This document shows, piece by piece, positions 35,752-45,599 of a DNA stretch of 64,000 bases. A program made the translations under genes and the position numbers. The notes beneath the pieces were generated by a model. The model searched no databases and was not told the DNA's origin. It saw only the letters and a program-made list of their open reading frames with translations. The stretch's first letter is position 1; every line of letters starts with the position of its first letter. The DNA is from Mucilaginibacter flavus (GTDB lineage Bacteria > Bacteroidota > Bacteroidia > Sphingobacteriales > Sphingobacteriaceae), in NCBI RefSeq assembly GCF_030409315.1, contig NZ_JAUFPS010000012.1, positions 233,820-297,819 of the forward strand. Direction: 5' to 3'.

Positions 35752-38700
35752 TGGCTAAAGCAGACGAAACAAGATTAGTAAAAGCCGAAAACTTTTTCAT
35801 CTTTTACCGTAAGCCCCTGTTGCTGGTACTTTCGCTTACTTTAATGGGCGGCATATTTGCCTATACCAAACTTCAAACTTCGCTTTTTCCCGAGATTACT
35901 TTCCCTAAAATTAAGGTAATTGCCGATGCCGGTTTGCAGCCCGTAAATAAAATGATGATAACGGTTACCAAACCGTTAGAGAATGCTATAAAACAGGTAC
36001 CCGCCTTACAAATAGTAAGGAGCACTACCAGTCGTGGCAGTGCCGAAATCTCGGCCTACATGGACTGGAACGCCGATATTGACCTGAGCAAGCAACAGAT
36101 AGAATCGCAGATAGCTAAAATTCAAAATACCCTGCCGCCCGATGTAAATATCTCGGTAGAGAAAATGAACCCTTCTATCTTGCCGGTAAGCGGGTACACC
36201 TTAGAGAGCCACGAACGATCGCCCATTGAGTTAAAACAGCTGGCTACCTTTACCGTTAAACCATTTTTATCGCAAATAAACGGCGTATCAGAGATCAGGG
36301 TAATTGGCGGTAAAACCAAAGAGTACTGGCTGGTACTTAACCGCGAACGGATGACGGCCCTGTCATTAACGCCCGATATGATTAACAACGCGCTGGCCCA
36401 AACCAACTTCATTAAATCGGAGGGTTACCTTTCAGATTATAAGATGCTTTACCTTACCGTAACAGATGCCACGGTAACGGGCAAAGATCAGCTGGAAAAC
36501 ATTGTGATCAGCAATAACAGCAAACGAGTTATCCAGGTAAAAGATATTGCTTCGGTACAAATCAGCGAGGGTATCGAATACACCAAAATTAACGCCAACG
36601 GCCACGATGGTGTATTAATAGCGGTTATTAAGCAACCCGATGCCAACCTGATATCCTTATCAGATGATATGACTAAAAAAGTGGCCGCCCTGCAAAAAAT
36701 ATTACCAAAGGACGTTACCATAAAACCATACTATGTACAGGCCGATTTTGTTAACGACTCTGTTAAAAGCGTAACCGATAGCGTGTGGATAGGCTTATTG
36801 CTGGCCATTATTGTCGCTATTATTTTCCTGCGGTCGCTTAAGGCAAGTGCTACTATTTTAATTACCATTCCTGTAACGCTTTGCCTTACGCTTATTGTAT
36901 TATATGTAATAGGCTACACCTTTAACATCATGACCTTAGGCGCCATAGCGGCAGCCATAGGTTTAATTATTGATGATGCCATTGTGGTAGTGGAGCAAAT
37001 TCATCGTACGCATGAAGAGCACCCCGACGAGCCAACCAGCAGGCTCATCAAAAAAGCGATAGACTACCTGTTTCCGGCCATGTTGGGTTCATCTATAAGC
37101 ACCATCGTTATTTTTGTGCCCTTTTTGTTGATGACGGGTGTTGCCGGCGCTTATTTTAAAGTAATGACCAATACCATGATCATTACGCTCATCTGTTCGT
37201 TTTTTGTTACCTGGATAGGCTTGCCGGTTATATACCTATTTTTAACACGTAATCACCATGGCCACTCGGCAAACGCGAAGGAAGAAACACATGAGGTAAA
37301 AAGACAGGGATGGGTTTCGTTTTTTATCCTGAAACCTTTTATCAGCATCGTGATTATGCTGGTATTGATAGCGGTGATTGTTTTTATCCCCTCTAAATTA
37401 GAAACCGGCTTTTTGCCAGATATGGATGAAGGCAGTATTGTGATGGACTACAGCTCGCCGCCGGGTACTTCTTTAGAAGAAACAGACCGTATGCTGCGCG
37501 AGGTTGAAAAAATTGTAACCAAACAACCCGATGTTGCCGCGTATTCGCGACGTACAGGAACACAAATGGGTTTCTTTATAACCGAACCCAACACCGGCGA
37601 TTACCTCATCCAGCTTAAAAAGAACCACGAAAAAACCACAGAAGAAGTAACCAGCGACATCAGAGGTGAGATCGAAAAAACACAGCCTGCTCTTCGTGTC
37701 GATTTTGGCCAGGTTATTACCGATATGCTGGGCGATTTAATGAGCTCAACACAGCCTATTGAAATAAAGGTTTTTGGCGATGACCAGCGGGTTTTACAAT
37801 CATTATCAAAACAAATAGCCGCCCAGGTTACAGCCGTAAAGGGCACTGCCGATACCTTTGACGGTATTGTAATAGCCGGCCCGTCGGTTAGTATTGTACC
37901 CGATTATAAAAAACTGGCACAATACAATATTACGCCGGCCAGCCTGCAGTTCCAGGCCCAAACGGCGCTTGATGGTAATGTGGTAGGTAATTTATATGAG
38001 CCCCAGCAGCTATCACCCATCAGAATGGTTTACCCTGGCAACAGGTCATTAAATGTTAACAACATCCGCAAACTGAATGTATTTTTAGCTAATGGCAAAC
38101 TGATTCCTATAGATCAGCTGGCCACGGTGAACATAAGCGCGGGTGATGCCGAAATAAGCCGCCAGGACCTGCAATCAATGGGGGTAATTACCGCCCGGCT
38201 TGAAAACAGCGATTTAGGTACCGTAATTCCGGCGATACAAAAAAACATAACCGATAATATTAGCTTACCCAAAGGCTACCATATTGAATATGGCGGCGCT
38301 TATGCCGAGCAGCAACAATCGTTCAAAGAGTTGTTAATCATCCTCATTACCTCAAGCCTGTTGGTGTTTGGTGTGATCCTGTTTTTATTTAAACAGTTCA
38401 GGATAGCCATATTAATTTTGGTGATGGCGGTTTTAGGTATTTCGGGCAGCTTTTTAGCACTGTTTATTACCCATACTCCTTTAAACGTAGGTAGCTACAC
38501 CGGTTTAATTATGATAGTAGGCATCATTGGCGAAAACGCCATTTTCACCTACCTGCAATTTAGGGAGAGCGCGAGGGAAAAATCAATAAACGAAGCCATT
38601 GTTTATTCTATTTCCACACGTTTACGGCCCAAATTGATGACTGCACTTGGTGCCATTATCGCCTTAACACCGTTGGCATTAGGCATTGGCGCGGGCGCTC

Positions 38701-38852
38701 AATTACACCAACCTTTAGCTATAGCAGTTATTGGCGGCTTTGTGGTAGCGTTGCCTTTGCTGCTGATAGTATTGCCAAGTATGATGCGTATTTTATACCG
38801 CAACGGCTTTTCTACACCGGCTATGGAACAACATGAAAATCATACTTCGTAA
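35751..38852 (+). CDS. RND-family efflux permease
   Basis: 1033 residues with the twofold RND layout: one N-terminal helix, a large periplasmic loop, helices 2-6, a second helix 7 near 525, a second large loop and helices 8-12. Helix 4 has GLIIDDAIVVVEQ with the two aspartates of the proton relay. At the helix-10 site where AcrB has a lysine (AKNAI) this protein has Glu (GENAI), as in heavy-metal CusA-type pumps. The substrate is not visible; the paired aspartates argue against a plain metal pump. The periplasmic adaptor and TolC partner are encoded directly upstream. Confidence 0.92.
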   Translation: MAKADETRLVKAENFFIFYRKPLLLVLSLTLMGGIFAYTKLQTSLFPEITFPKIKVIADAGLQPVNKMMITVTKPLENAIKQVPALQIVRSTTSRGSAEISAYMDWNADIDLSKQQIESQIAKIQNTLPPDVNISVEKMNPSILPVSGYTLESHERSPIELKQLATFTVKPFLSQINGVSEIRVIGGKTKEYWLVLNRERMTALSLTPDMINNALAQTNFIKSEGYLSDYKMLYLTVTDATVTGKDQLENIVISNNSKRVIQVKDIASVQISEGIEYTKINANGHDGVLIAVIKQPDANLISLSDDMTKKVAALQKILPKDVTIKPYYVQADFVNDSVKSVTDSVWIGLLLAIIVAIIFLRSLKASATILITIPVTLCLTLIVLYVIGYTFNIMTLGAIAAAIGLIIDDAIVVVEQIHRTHEEHPDEPTSRLIKKAIDYLFPAMLGSSISTIVIFVPFLLMTGVAGAYFKVMTNTMIITLICSFFVTWIGLPVIYLFLTRNHHGHSANAKEETHEVKRQGWVSFFILKPFISIVIMLVLIAVIVFIPSKLETGFLPDMDEGSIVMDYSSPPGTSLEETDRMLREVEKIVTKQPDVAAYSRRTGTQMGFFITEPNTGDYLIQLKKNHEKTTEEVTSDIRGEIEKTQPALRVDFGQVITDMLGDLMSSTQPIEIKVFGDDQRVLQSLSKQIAAQVTAVKGTADTFDGIVIAGPSVSIVPDYKKLAQYNITPASLQFQAQTALDGNVVGNLYEPQQLSPIRMVYPGNRSLNVNNIRKLNVFLANGKLIPIDQLATVNISAGDAEISRQDLQSMGVITARLENSDLGTVIPAIQKNITDNISLPKGYHIEYGGAYAEQQQSFKELLIILITSSLLVFGVILFLFKQFRIAILILVMAVLGISGSFLALFITHTPLNVGSYTGLIMIVGIIGENAIFTYLQFRESAREKSINEAIVYSISTRLRPKLMTALGAIIALTPLALGIGAGAQLHQPLAIAVIGGFVVALPLLLIVLPSMMRILYRNGFSTPAMEQHENHTS

Positions 38853-38908
38853 CCAACATTTCTACAGTTTTAAAAGATAATTTCATTCCCAAAAGCAGAA
38901 CCATAAAA

Positions 38909-39910
38909 ATGAAAAAGCAAATTTTAACGCTGGCATTCCTGGCGGCAACCTTAATTCCGGCTATTACAAAAGCGCAAACTTACGTGGCCGATAAAACCAT
39001 AGCATTAACCGGCGATGGCGGGTATGATTACCTAAGTATCGACAAAGCCAATAATCGCCTTTATGTATCCCACGGCACACAGGTTAATGTGATAGATTTA
39101 ACTACCGAAAAACAGGTTGGCTCTATCGATAACATGAAAGGCGTACACGGCATTGCCATTGTAAACAAACTTAACCGCGGTTTTATTACTGATGGCAAAG
39201 CAAACGCTGTTGTTGCATTTGACATTAAAACGCTTAAAACTATAGCTACCATCCCTTTAACAGGTGCAAACGGACCTGATGCTATTATGTATGATTCATA
39301 TTCAGATCGTGTTTTTAGTTTTAACGGCGAAAGCAACAACTCATCAGTTATCGATCCAAAAACATTAAAACAGGTTGGCACAGTAGCGCTTGGCGGCGGC
39401 CCGGAGTTTGCCGTTGCAGATGGTAAAGGCAAAATTTACAACAACCTGGAAGATAAAAGCAGCCTGAATATTATCGATAGCAAAAGCCTTAAGGTAATTA
39501 AAAATTATCCGCTGGCTCCATGCGGCGGTCCTACAGGTTTAGCTTTAGACGCAGCCAATCAGCGCGTATTTACCGTTTGCCGCGAAAACAAGGGCATGAG
39601 TGTTGTTGACATCAATACAGGTAAAGTAACTGCCACGGTACCAATTGGTGCCGGCGTAGATGCAGTAGCTTATGATGCCGAAACCAAACTGGTATTTTGC
39701 TCATGCGGCGATGGTACTACAGTTATCATCAAACAGAAATCGGCAGATGACTACAGCGTTATCCAAACGTTAAAAACGCCAACGAGAGCTAAAACGTTAG
39801 CGTTGGATACCCAAACCCATAAAATTTATTTAAGCGTTGCCGAATTTGAACCAGGCACCCGCAAGGCACTGCCTAATACTTTTAAAGTACTGGTATTCAA
39901 GCTTGAGTAA
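38909..39910 (+). CDS. Secreted YncE-like beta-propeller protein
   Basis: 333 residues with a signal peptide (1-22, ending TKAQ). About seven repeats of a YVSHGTQVNVID / LVFCSCGDGTT type, each with a hydrophobic strand set, form a YncE-like propeller. Such proteins bind small molecules or DNA in the periplasm, or are of unknown role. It follows the RND gene by 56 bases on the same strand and is probably the last gene of the efflux operon; some Bacteroidota have the same association. Confidence 0.85.
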   Translation: MKKQILTLAFLAATLIPAITKAQTYVADKTIALTGDGGYDYLSIDKANNRLYVSHGTQVNVIDLTTEKQVGSIDNMKGVHGIAIVNKLNRGFITDGKANAVVAFDIKTLKTIATIPLTGANGPDAIMYDSYSDRVFSFNGESNNSSVIDPKTLKQVGTVALGGGPEFAVADGKGKIYNNLEDKSSLNIIDSKSLKVIKNYPLAPCGGPTGLALDAANQRVFTVCRENKGMSVVDINTGKVTATVPIGAGVDAVAYDAETKLVFCSCGDGTTVIIKQKSADDYSVIQTLKTPTRAKTLALDTQTHKIYLSVAEFEPGTRKALPNTFKVLVFKLE

Positions 39911-39994
39911 GGTTAATTTTATAAAAAATTTTCGTGAAAAAATTGTGAATTTTCCGTTTTGTGACAATTTTTTTACTCCAAAATGAAATTCTCG

Positions 39995-40003
39995 AAACGT
40001 TAT
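39995..40003 (+). promoter_or_regulatory. AAACGTTAT motif upstream of the desaturase
   Basis: AAACGTTAT ends 27 bases before the desaturase ATG; the same nonamer stands at nearly the same distance from the hydroxylase start. It overlaps a possible promoter box TATATTTA. Confidence 0.35.
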
Positions 40004-40030
40004 TGCTATATTTAACGTTTATACTTTTAT

Positions 40031-41062
40031 ATGATAAAGAAAACTGATTTTGTTTATTCTTCCGAGTCTGAACCACATCGTATCCGTACAAAAAAGATTT
40101 TAAAGCAGTTTCCGCAATTGCGTAACCTGATAGGTAAAAACCCCAATACCATTTTTGCTATTGTTGGCCTGGTGGCTTTCCAGGTAGTTTTAGCATGGCT
40201 GGTTCGTGATCAGTCATGGTGGTGGGTATTCGGCGCGGCTTACGCCTTAGGTGCTTTTGCCGATCATGCTTTGTTTGTAATGATTCACGAGTGTACACAT
40301 CAGTTATTATTTAAAAACCGCAACGCTAACCGTTGGGCATCAATGTTTGCCAATTTGCCGCAAATATTGCCAAGCGCTATCTCGTTCGAAAAATATCACA
40401 TCAAACACCACTCTTTTCAGGGTGTGCATGAGCTGGATGCCGATTTACCTAACAAATGGGAAGCAAAACTTATTGGTCATTCCTTTTTTGGCAAAGCCAT
40501 GTGGTTATTATTTTTCCCGGTATTTCAATTGTTCCGTTTATCAAGATTGAGAGAAATCCACCCTATTGATGGCTGGATTATTACCAACTTTGTACTACAG
40601 GTAATTTTCACCACTGCCATCGCTTATTTTATGGGCTGGCACGCGGTAGCGTTTTTACTGCTTAGCTTCTCTTTTTCGGTAGGTTTGCACCCACTTGGTG
40701 CCCGCTGGATTCAGGAGCATTATTTAACGCATACCGAAGAGCAGGAAACTTACAGTTACTATGGTAACCTAAACGTGGTTGCCTTTAACGTAGGCTTCCA
40801 CAATGAGCACCATGATTTTCCATCTATTCCATGGAATAAATTACCTGAGATCAAAAAAACCGCTCCAGAATATTATGACACCTTGTATTACCATACATCG
40901 TGGACCAAATTATTCTTCCGCTTTTTGTTTGATAGGGAGATTTCGCTTTTCAACCGCATTTTACGTAAGGATCGCGGCAGGGTAGCGCTAACGGATGTTT
41001 CAAAACCCGATGCCGAAATGAGTCGCGCGGAAGCAGCCAAACCGGAATTGATAACAGAATAA
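40031..41062 (+). CDS. Membrane fatty-acid/sphingolipid desaturase resembling dihydroceramide delta-4 desaturase
   Basis: 343 residues with four to six helices and three histidine boxes: HECTH at 86-90, HIKHH at 123-127 and HNEHH at 257-261. It shares long signatures with eukaryotic DEGS1 dihydroceramide desaturases: VYSSESEPHRIRTKKIL at the N-terminus, W-V-F-G-A-A-YALGA, MFANLPQ, ISFEKYHIKHHSF, GLHPLGARWIQEHY and ETYSYYGNLN followed by FNVGFHNEHHDFPSIP. That makes insertion of a 4,5-trans double bond into sphinganine-containing lipids the best hypothesis, in a family of bacteria that make sphingolipids. A fatty-acyl substrate remains possible. A terminator follows. Confidence 0.88.
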   Translation: MIKKTDFVYSSESEPHRIRTKKILKQFPQLRNLIGKNPNTIFAIVGLVAFQVVLAWLVRDQSWWWVFGAAYALGAFADHALFVMIHECTHQLLFKNRNANRWASMFANLPQILPSAISFEKYHIKHHSFQGVHELDADLPNKWEAKLIGHSFFGKAMWLLFFPVFQLFRLSRLREIHPIDGWIITNFVLQVIFTTAIAYFMGWHAVAFLLLSFSFSVGLHPLGARWIQEHYLTHTEEQETYSYYGNLNVVAFNVGFHNEHHDFPSIPWNKLPEIKKTAPEYYDTLYYHTSWTKLFFRFLFDREISLFNRILRKDRGRVALTDVSKPDAEMSRAEAAKPELITE

Positions 41063-41070
41063 GAATTTTA

Positions 41071-41116
41071 GTATCAAACAAAAAAAGACCCATTAGGGTC
41101 TTTTTTTGTTTGATAC
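41071..41116. terminator. Terminator of the desaturase gene
   Basis: A perfect 21-bp stem with core AAAAAAAGACCC and loop ATTA, with a seven-T run in the descending arm; 8 bases after the desaturase stop codon. Confidence 0.85.
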
Positions 41117-41209
41117 CGGTTTTATTTCCAAAAAGTTAGCCATATATAGTAAACAAAAAAAAATCATTAAATTGTCAAAAAAAAATGAAAAAATAATGAA
41201 GATTTTATA

Positions 41210-41241
41210 CCAAATTTATGATTTGGTAACAAAAACGTTAT
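41210..41241 (+). promoter_or_regulatory. Palindrome and AAACGTTAT motif upstream of the hydroxylase
   Basis: CCAAAT and ATTTGG form an inverted pair (41210-41226); seven bases on comes AAACGTTAT (41233-41241) followed by a TATCTTTA-like box. The motif ends 25 bases before the ATG. Confidence 0.35.
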
Positions 41242-41266
41242 CTTTATTTCCCTATTGACAATAACT

Positions 41267-42169
41267 ATGCAGGAGCTACGCTCGTTTTTTTCACAACATG
41301 AAGACCTCACACAGGTAATTTTATATGCCGGTGTAATCACAAGCCTTTGGTTTGCCGAAATGATAGTATCATTAGATGGCATTAAAACCAAATGGAAACA
41401 CTCAACGGTAAATACGCTTTTTATTTTTACCGCCTTACCAATCCAACTGGTACTTACCACCTTTGTGGTAATGATATCTGGCTGGGCCAACGCGCATCAC
41501 TGGGGTTTAATCAATTTCATCCCCTTCCACACCAATATATGGGTTTATTATATCGCCATGTTTATGATGATGGATTTTTGTGAATATGTGTACCATGTTA
41601 CCATGCACAAAGTTGAAGCTCTGTGGAAATTTCACCTGGTACATCACAGCGATTTAAAAGTAGATGTATCTACCACCATCAGGGAGCATCCTTGCGAAAC
41701 CGCCATCCGTACCAGCTTTTTAATGCTGTGGGTTTTTATTTGTGGCCCGGCTATAGGTGTTTTAATATTAAGGCAAACGTTCCAATCGTTTTCAAACATT
41801 GTGGCGCATACCGAGTTCAGGTTACCAACCAGGGTAAATAAAATTGTAAGCATGGTGTTCATCACCCCCAATTTACATCATGTGCACCACCACTATCAAT
41901 TGCCTTATACCGATTGCAATTATGGTGATGTATTAAGCATCTGGGACCGCTTGTTTGGCACCTTTGGGAGCCTTGAAAAAGAGAAAACCGTATTTGGTAT
42001 AGATACCCACATGGACGAAAACCTAAACGGTAAGTTTGTAAATGTGCTAAAAATCCCTTTTCAAAAATTTGACCATCCGCAACGCTATGGTACGCCGCAG
42101 GAAAAGGATATGCACCGGGCAAAGGAAATTCAGCAAACTACAGAAATTGCGCAGGAAGAACCCGCCTAA
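41267..42169 (+). CDS. Sterol-desaturase / fatty-acid hydroxylase superfamily protein
   Basis: 300 residues from MQELRSFFSQ (a TTG four codons upstream is less likely). Several helices and the superfamily histidine pattern are present: HVTMHKVEALWKFHLVHHS and PNLHHVHHHYQLPYTD, plus DFCEYVYH. This fold binds a di-iron site and hydroxylates long acyl or sphingoid chains. Its place next to a dihydroceramide-desaturase-like gene suggests that it hydroxylates sphingolipids (for example at C4 of the base or C2 of the acyl chain), but substrate and position are inferred. Its tail is Glu/Gln-rich. Confidence 0.85.
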   Translation: MQELRSFFSQHEDLTQVILYAGVITSLWFAEMIVSLDGIKTKWKHSTVNTLFIFTALPIQLVLTTFVVMISGWANAHHWGLINFIPFHTNIWVYYIAMFMMMDFCEYVYHVTMHKVEALWKFHLVHHSDLKVDVSTTIREHPCETAIRTSFLMLWVFICGPAIGVLILRQTFQSFSNIVAHTEFRLPTRVNKIVSMVFITPNLHHVHHHYQLPYTDCNYGDVLSIWDRLFGTFGSLEKEKTVFGIDTHMDENLNGKFVNVLKIPFQKFDHPQRYGTPQEKDMHRAKEIQQTTEIAQEEPA

Positions 42170-42269
42170 ATAACTGGCCTTATTATTGCAGATTGATTAA
42201 TCGCATTATTTAATTAATGTGAACTTCATAATAATGTGATAGTTTTGCGTTATTATTTGCAACAATAAG

Positions 42270-43178
42270 ATGAGTCGACAAAAAAAGCTAAAGATACTGA
42301 TTCCCTTTACCCTGTTGCTTTTTATAGGAGCTTATGCCAAGCACCGTATTATTGATAAAAAAGATATTACAGGTACCCTAAGCAGCAAGGAAATGGACGA
42401 AACATCGGGCATTGCCGCTTCATCCATCAACCCCGATATTTATTACGTACATAATGATAGTGGCGATACCAGCAGGTTCTTCTCTATCACTCCGGATGGC
42501 AAGCTAAAAAGTACCATTTATTTTACCGGCGATAAAAAAGAACCCTTAGGCGTAAGGGATTGCGAGGATATTGCTGTTGGCCCCGGCCCTCAAAAAAACA
42601 GGAGTTACGTTTACCTTGGCGATATTGGTGATAATAACGGCATAAGAAAATACATCACCGTTTACAGGTTTGCCGAAAGCAAATTATGGAGTCTGGATAC
42701 TACTACCCACGCTACACCAGTACCGGTAAATTTTAAATACCCCGATGGGCCACGCGACGCGGAAACATTGATGATAGACCCCATAGAAAAACTGCTTTGC
42801 ATTGTTAGCAAACGCAGCGACTCTGTAACCGTATATACAACCCCTTTAAGCGGCTTTAAAGCCAATGATACCGTTACGCTAACCAAACGATCCAAACTGT
42901 TCTTTGCGGGCTTTAAACCCTTTAAATGGATCACTGCCGGCGATATATCAAAAGATGGTACTCAAATACTGCTAAGAAGCTACGAAAAGGTATACTACTG
43001 GAAACGCAAGCCCAATGAACACATATGGGATGTGATGGTCAAAAAACCACAGGAATTGCATTATACCATGGAAAAACAAGGTGAGGCCATTGGTTTCACT
43101 AATGATGGAAAAGGCTACTACACCACCAGCGAAGGCGTTTTCGCGCCGATTTATTATTACGATAGTCCGTTGAAGTAG
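42270..43178 (+). CDS. Membrane-anchored beta-propeller-like protein, function unknown
   Basis: 302 residues. The N-terminal hydrophobic segment (8-24) is a signal anchor. The rest consists of strand repeats such as ETSGIAASSINPDIYYVHNDSGD, RDCEDIAVGP, VYLGDIGDNNGIRKYITVYRF, PRDAETLMIDP and GEAIGFTNDGKGYYTTSEG. That layout resembles SdiA-regulated or esterase-like propellers found in Bacteroidota, but no catalytic motif is seen. A dispersed hairpin follows after 16 bases. Confidence 0.7.
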   Translation: MSRQKKLKILIPFTLLLFIGAYAKHRIIDKKDITGTLSSKEMDETSGIAASSINPDIYYVHNDSGDTSRFFSITPDGKLKSTIYFTGDKKEPLGVRDCEDIAVGPGPQKNRSYVYLGDIGDNNGIRKYITVYRFAESKLWSLDTTTHATPVPVNFKYPDGPRDAETLMIDPIEKLLCIVSKRSDSVTVYTTPLSGFKANDTVTLTKRSKLFFAGFKPFKWITAGDISKDGTQILLRSYEKVYYWKRKPNEHIWDVMVKKPQELHYTMEKQGEAIGFTNDGKGYYTTSEGVFAPIYYYDSPLK

Positions 43179-43194
43179 GACTACTGTAAACGAA

Positions 43195-43227
43195 AGACTT
43201 ACGAAGTTTTTGAAACTTCGTAAGTCT
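43195..43227. repeat. Dispersed hairpin (cttacgaagttt), copy 1
   Basis: The arms AGACTTACGAAGTTT and AAACTTCGTAAGTCT have a three-base loop. A near-identical copy is at 53671-53705. It lies between convergent genes and might double as a terminator. Confidence 0.8.
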
Positions 43228-43241
43228 GGAAAAACGACAAC

Positions 43242-45470
43242 CTATTTTTCAACCCTTACCAGTAACACACCATGCGGCGCTACTTTGGCGGTTAAAGCAT
43301 TACCTGCAGTAATGATATATTTTTGCTGCCACGCATCCCTGAATTTGGTATACCCGCTTATGGCTGGGTCATTTTTATCAAGGCTGATGGTTTGATATTT
43401 ATCAGATGTATTGAACAGGCCGATGGCTTTGCTACCATCTTTCAAATCCTTCACCCATATCTGGTAATCATCTTTTTTAACGTACTGGCTGGCACCTTTA
43501 CCTAAAGCATCCTGATCAATGGCGATAACTTCATCATTGGTCAACAAGCTCAGCGTAAACTCATCCAGGTGGCCCATATCGCAACCAATTAATAATGGCG
43601 ATGATAGCAGGCTCCATAAACTGATGTGGGTATACTGCTCATCATAAGTTAAACGGGTATTGTGCAGGCTTGGGCCCCATCCTACTTTGCCAACCACTAA
43701 CATATCGGGATCATTAAAATGACCAGGCCTTGCGTGCGGAGCGGCATCACCCTGTCTGAAACCAATGCCCGACATACTTTGCCAGGTATCTTCAATATCG
43801 CCTGTTGTACGCCAGCTGTTGCCGCCAATTTCGCCACCCCAGTTCCATACATCGCCCCAGCCGTATTGACAAAGGCTGTACATAATATCGCGGTGTACTT
43901 TATCCAATGAACCGCGCATTACCTGGTAAGGTTTTTTTAAGCCGGGCAGGTCTGGCTTAGGAACAATCTCCGAATAGGCGCACCAATCGTACTTCAGGTA
44001 ATCGATACCCCAGTCGCCGTAAGTTTGGGCATCCTGATCTTCATGTTGCCAGCTACCCAAAAATCCACCGCAGGTACGCGGCCCAGGCGACGAATAAATA
44101 CCGATGCGTAAACCCAAACTATGCACATAGTCGGCCAGGCCCTTCATATCCGGGAATTTGCTGTTGGTTACAATTTTACCGTCGGCAGCGCGGTTTTCGG
44201 CCTCCCATCCATCATCAATATTAATATAGGCCCAACCATGCTGGCTTAGTTTATCAATCATGGCTCGGGCAGATACGCGTACTTTTTCGTCGTTAACACT
44301 TAATCCCCAGGCATTCCAGCTGTTCCAGCCCAAAGCAGGTGTAAGACCAATGTTATCACCAATGCTGATGGTAAATTTCTTGGTTTTAGCACCTAAACTG
44401 TTGCTAACGGTGAAAGTTACCGGGTAGTCGCCTTTTTGGGCTACAACGCCTGTTATAACCCCTGTATTGGCATCAAGCTTTAAGCCTTCGGGCAAACCAT
44501 CAGCCTTGTAAGTTAAAGGCCTTTTGCCCGATGCCGGGATAAGGTACAAAAACGGATTGCCCGGCCTTGCGCCAAACACGTCGGCACCATTAATTTTTAC
44601 TTTGGCCGATGGATATGGCGTAAGCACATACGGCGTAGTTTCAGTTTTAACTATTGATTTACCCGATTTTGTATCGGTAAACGTGTAAGTAATAGCATAT
44701 GACCTTTTGGCCAGCCGCGCTATTGAAAACGAATAGGTGAAGGGTTTACCGCTGGTAAAATTGGCATCGTTTGTCTTTTCGTAAAGTACCGTACCGTTTT
44801 CGGGGTCAACTACTTTAAATGCCAGTTTACCGCTGTAAAGGTATTTATTGGTGGTTACCAGTTTAATGCTTTTATTAAGACTGTTATTTTCGCCATATTC
44901 AAAATCGGCACCGGTATTTACCGTTACATGATCCATTACATCGGCCATGGTAAGGTTAAACACGTTGCCATGCCCGGTGCTGTAAATGCCACCATCGCCT
45001 CCGGTATCAAAAATACGTACGGCTATCACGTTTTCTTTATCCCACAAAATAGCAGGATTGTTTACCGCTATGGTATAGGAGCGCGCACCGTAATGACCAT
45101 CTTTAATAGTACCACCATAGCCGCCGTATTTACCTATCAGTTTGCCGTTTATGTAAACTTCGTCGTTATCATCAACGCTGCCCAGGTTAAGGCGCAAACT
45201 ATCTTTTAAAAACGAATTATTTTTTAATGATGATGGGATCACCACTTTGGTACGATACCAGCCGAAGCCATCATAATTGGGGTGTCCCTGCTGTTCCCAG
45301 CTTTCATTAAGGTTAGCAGCTTGCCAGCCCTGGTCATTAAATGTTGGGGAGGCCCATTGTGCCGAGTCGCCAACGGCAAACTTCCAGCCCTTGCTTAAAG
45401 ACACCTCCTGTGCCGACGCGCTTAAAACACCCGCCGAAAGGAATAGCATAGTAAAGATCTTCCTGATCAT
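43242..45470 (-). CDS. Secreted multidomain GH27 alpha-galactosidase
   Basis: 742 residues with a signal peptide (1-20). It has a GH2-like sugar-binding jelly-roll domain (about 25-180: GWYRTKVVIP, DEVYINGKLIG), a beta-sandwich (185-285) and a putative Ig domain (286-372: LPEGLKLDANTGVITG). The GH27 barrel begins with PALGWNSWNAWG at 378-389; IDDGW follows, with nucleophile Asp495 in YLKYDWC and acid/base Asp558 in TGDIED. A C-terminal beta-domain ends the protein. It would remove alpha-galactosyl (or beta-arabinopyranosyl) residues from plant glycans. It lies next to GH127 and GH28 genes, separated from them by a repeat island. Confidence 0.92.
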   Translation of the reverse strand: MIRKIFTMLFLSAGVLSASAQEVSLSKGWKFAVGDSAQWASPTFNDQGWQAANLNESWEQQGHPNYDGFGWYRTKVVIPSSLKNNSFLKDSLRLNLGSVDDNDEVYINGKLIGKYGGYGGTIKDGHYGARSYTIAVNNPAILWDKENVIAVRIFDTGGDGGIYSTGHGNVFNLTMADVMDHVTVNTGADFEYGENNSLNKSIKLVTTNKYLYSGKLAFKVVDPENGTVLYEKTNDANFTSGKPFTYSFSIARLAKRSYAITYTFTDTKSGKSIVKTETTPYVLTPYPSAKVKINGADVFGARPGNPFLYLIPASGKRPLTYKADGLPEGLKLDANTGVITGVVAQKGDYPVTFTVSNSLGAKTKKFTISIGDNIGLTPALGWNSWNAWGLSVNDEKVRVSARAMIDKLSQHGWAYINIDDGWEAENRAADGKIVTNSKFPDMKGLADYVHSLGLRIGIYSSPGPRTCGGFLGSWQHEDQDAQTYGDWGIDYLKYDWCAYSEIVPKPDLPGLKKPYQVMRGSLDKVHRDIMYSLCQYGWGDVWNWGGEIGGNSWRTTGDIEDTWQSMSGIGFRQGDAAPHARPGHFNDPDMLVVGKVGWGPSLHNTRLTYDEQYTHISLWSLLSSPLLIGCDMGHLDEFTLSLLTNDEVIAIDQDALGKGASQYVKKDDYQIWVKDLKDGSKAIGLFNTSDKYQTISLDKNDPAISGYTKFRDAWQQKYIITAGNALTAKVAPHGVLLVRVEK

Positions 45471-45599
45471 GTTTGATTGGGTTTAAATGTTGTTAAAGCC
45501 TGTGAGTACACAGGTTTAACACTGGTTTACATGGTTTTTGTAATTGTTTTTAAAGATAGAAACAATTAGCAAAAATGTAAATGTATGTTTAACATTTAT

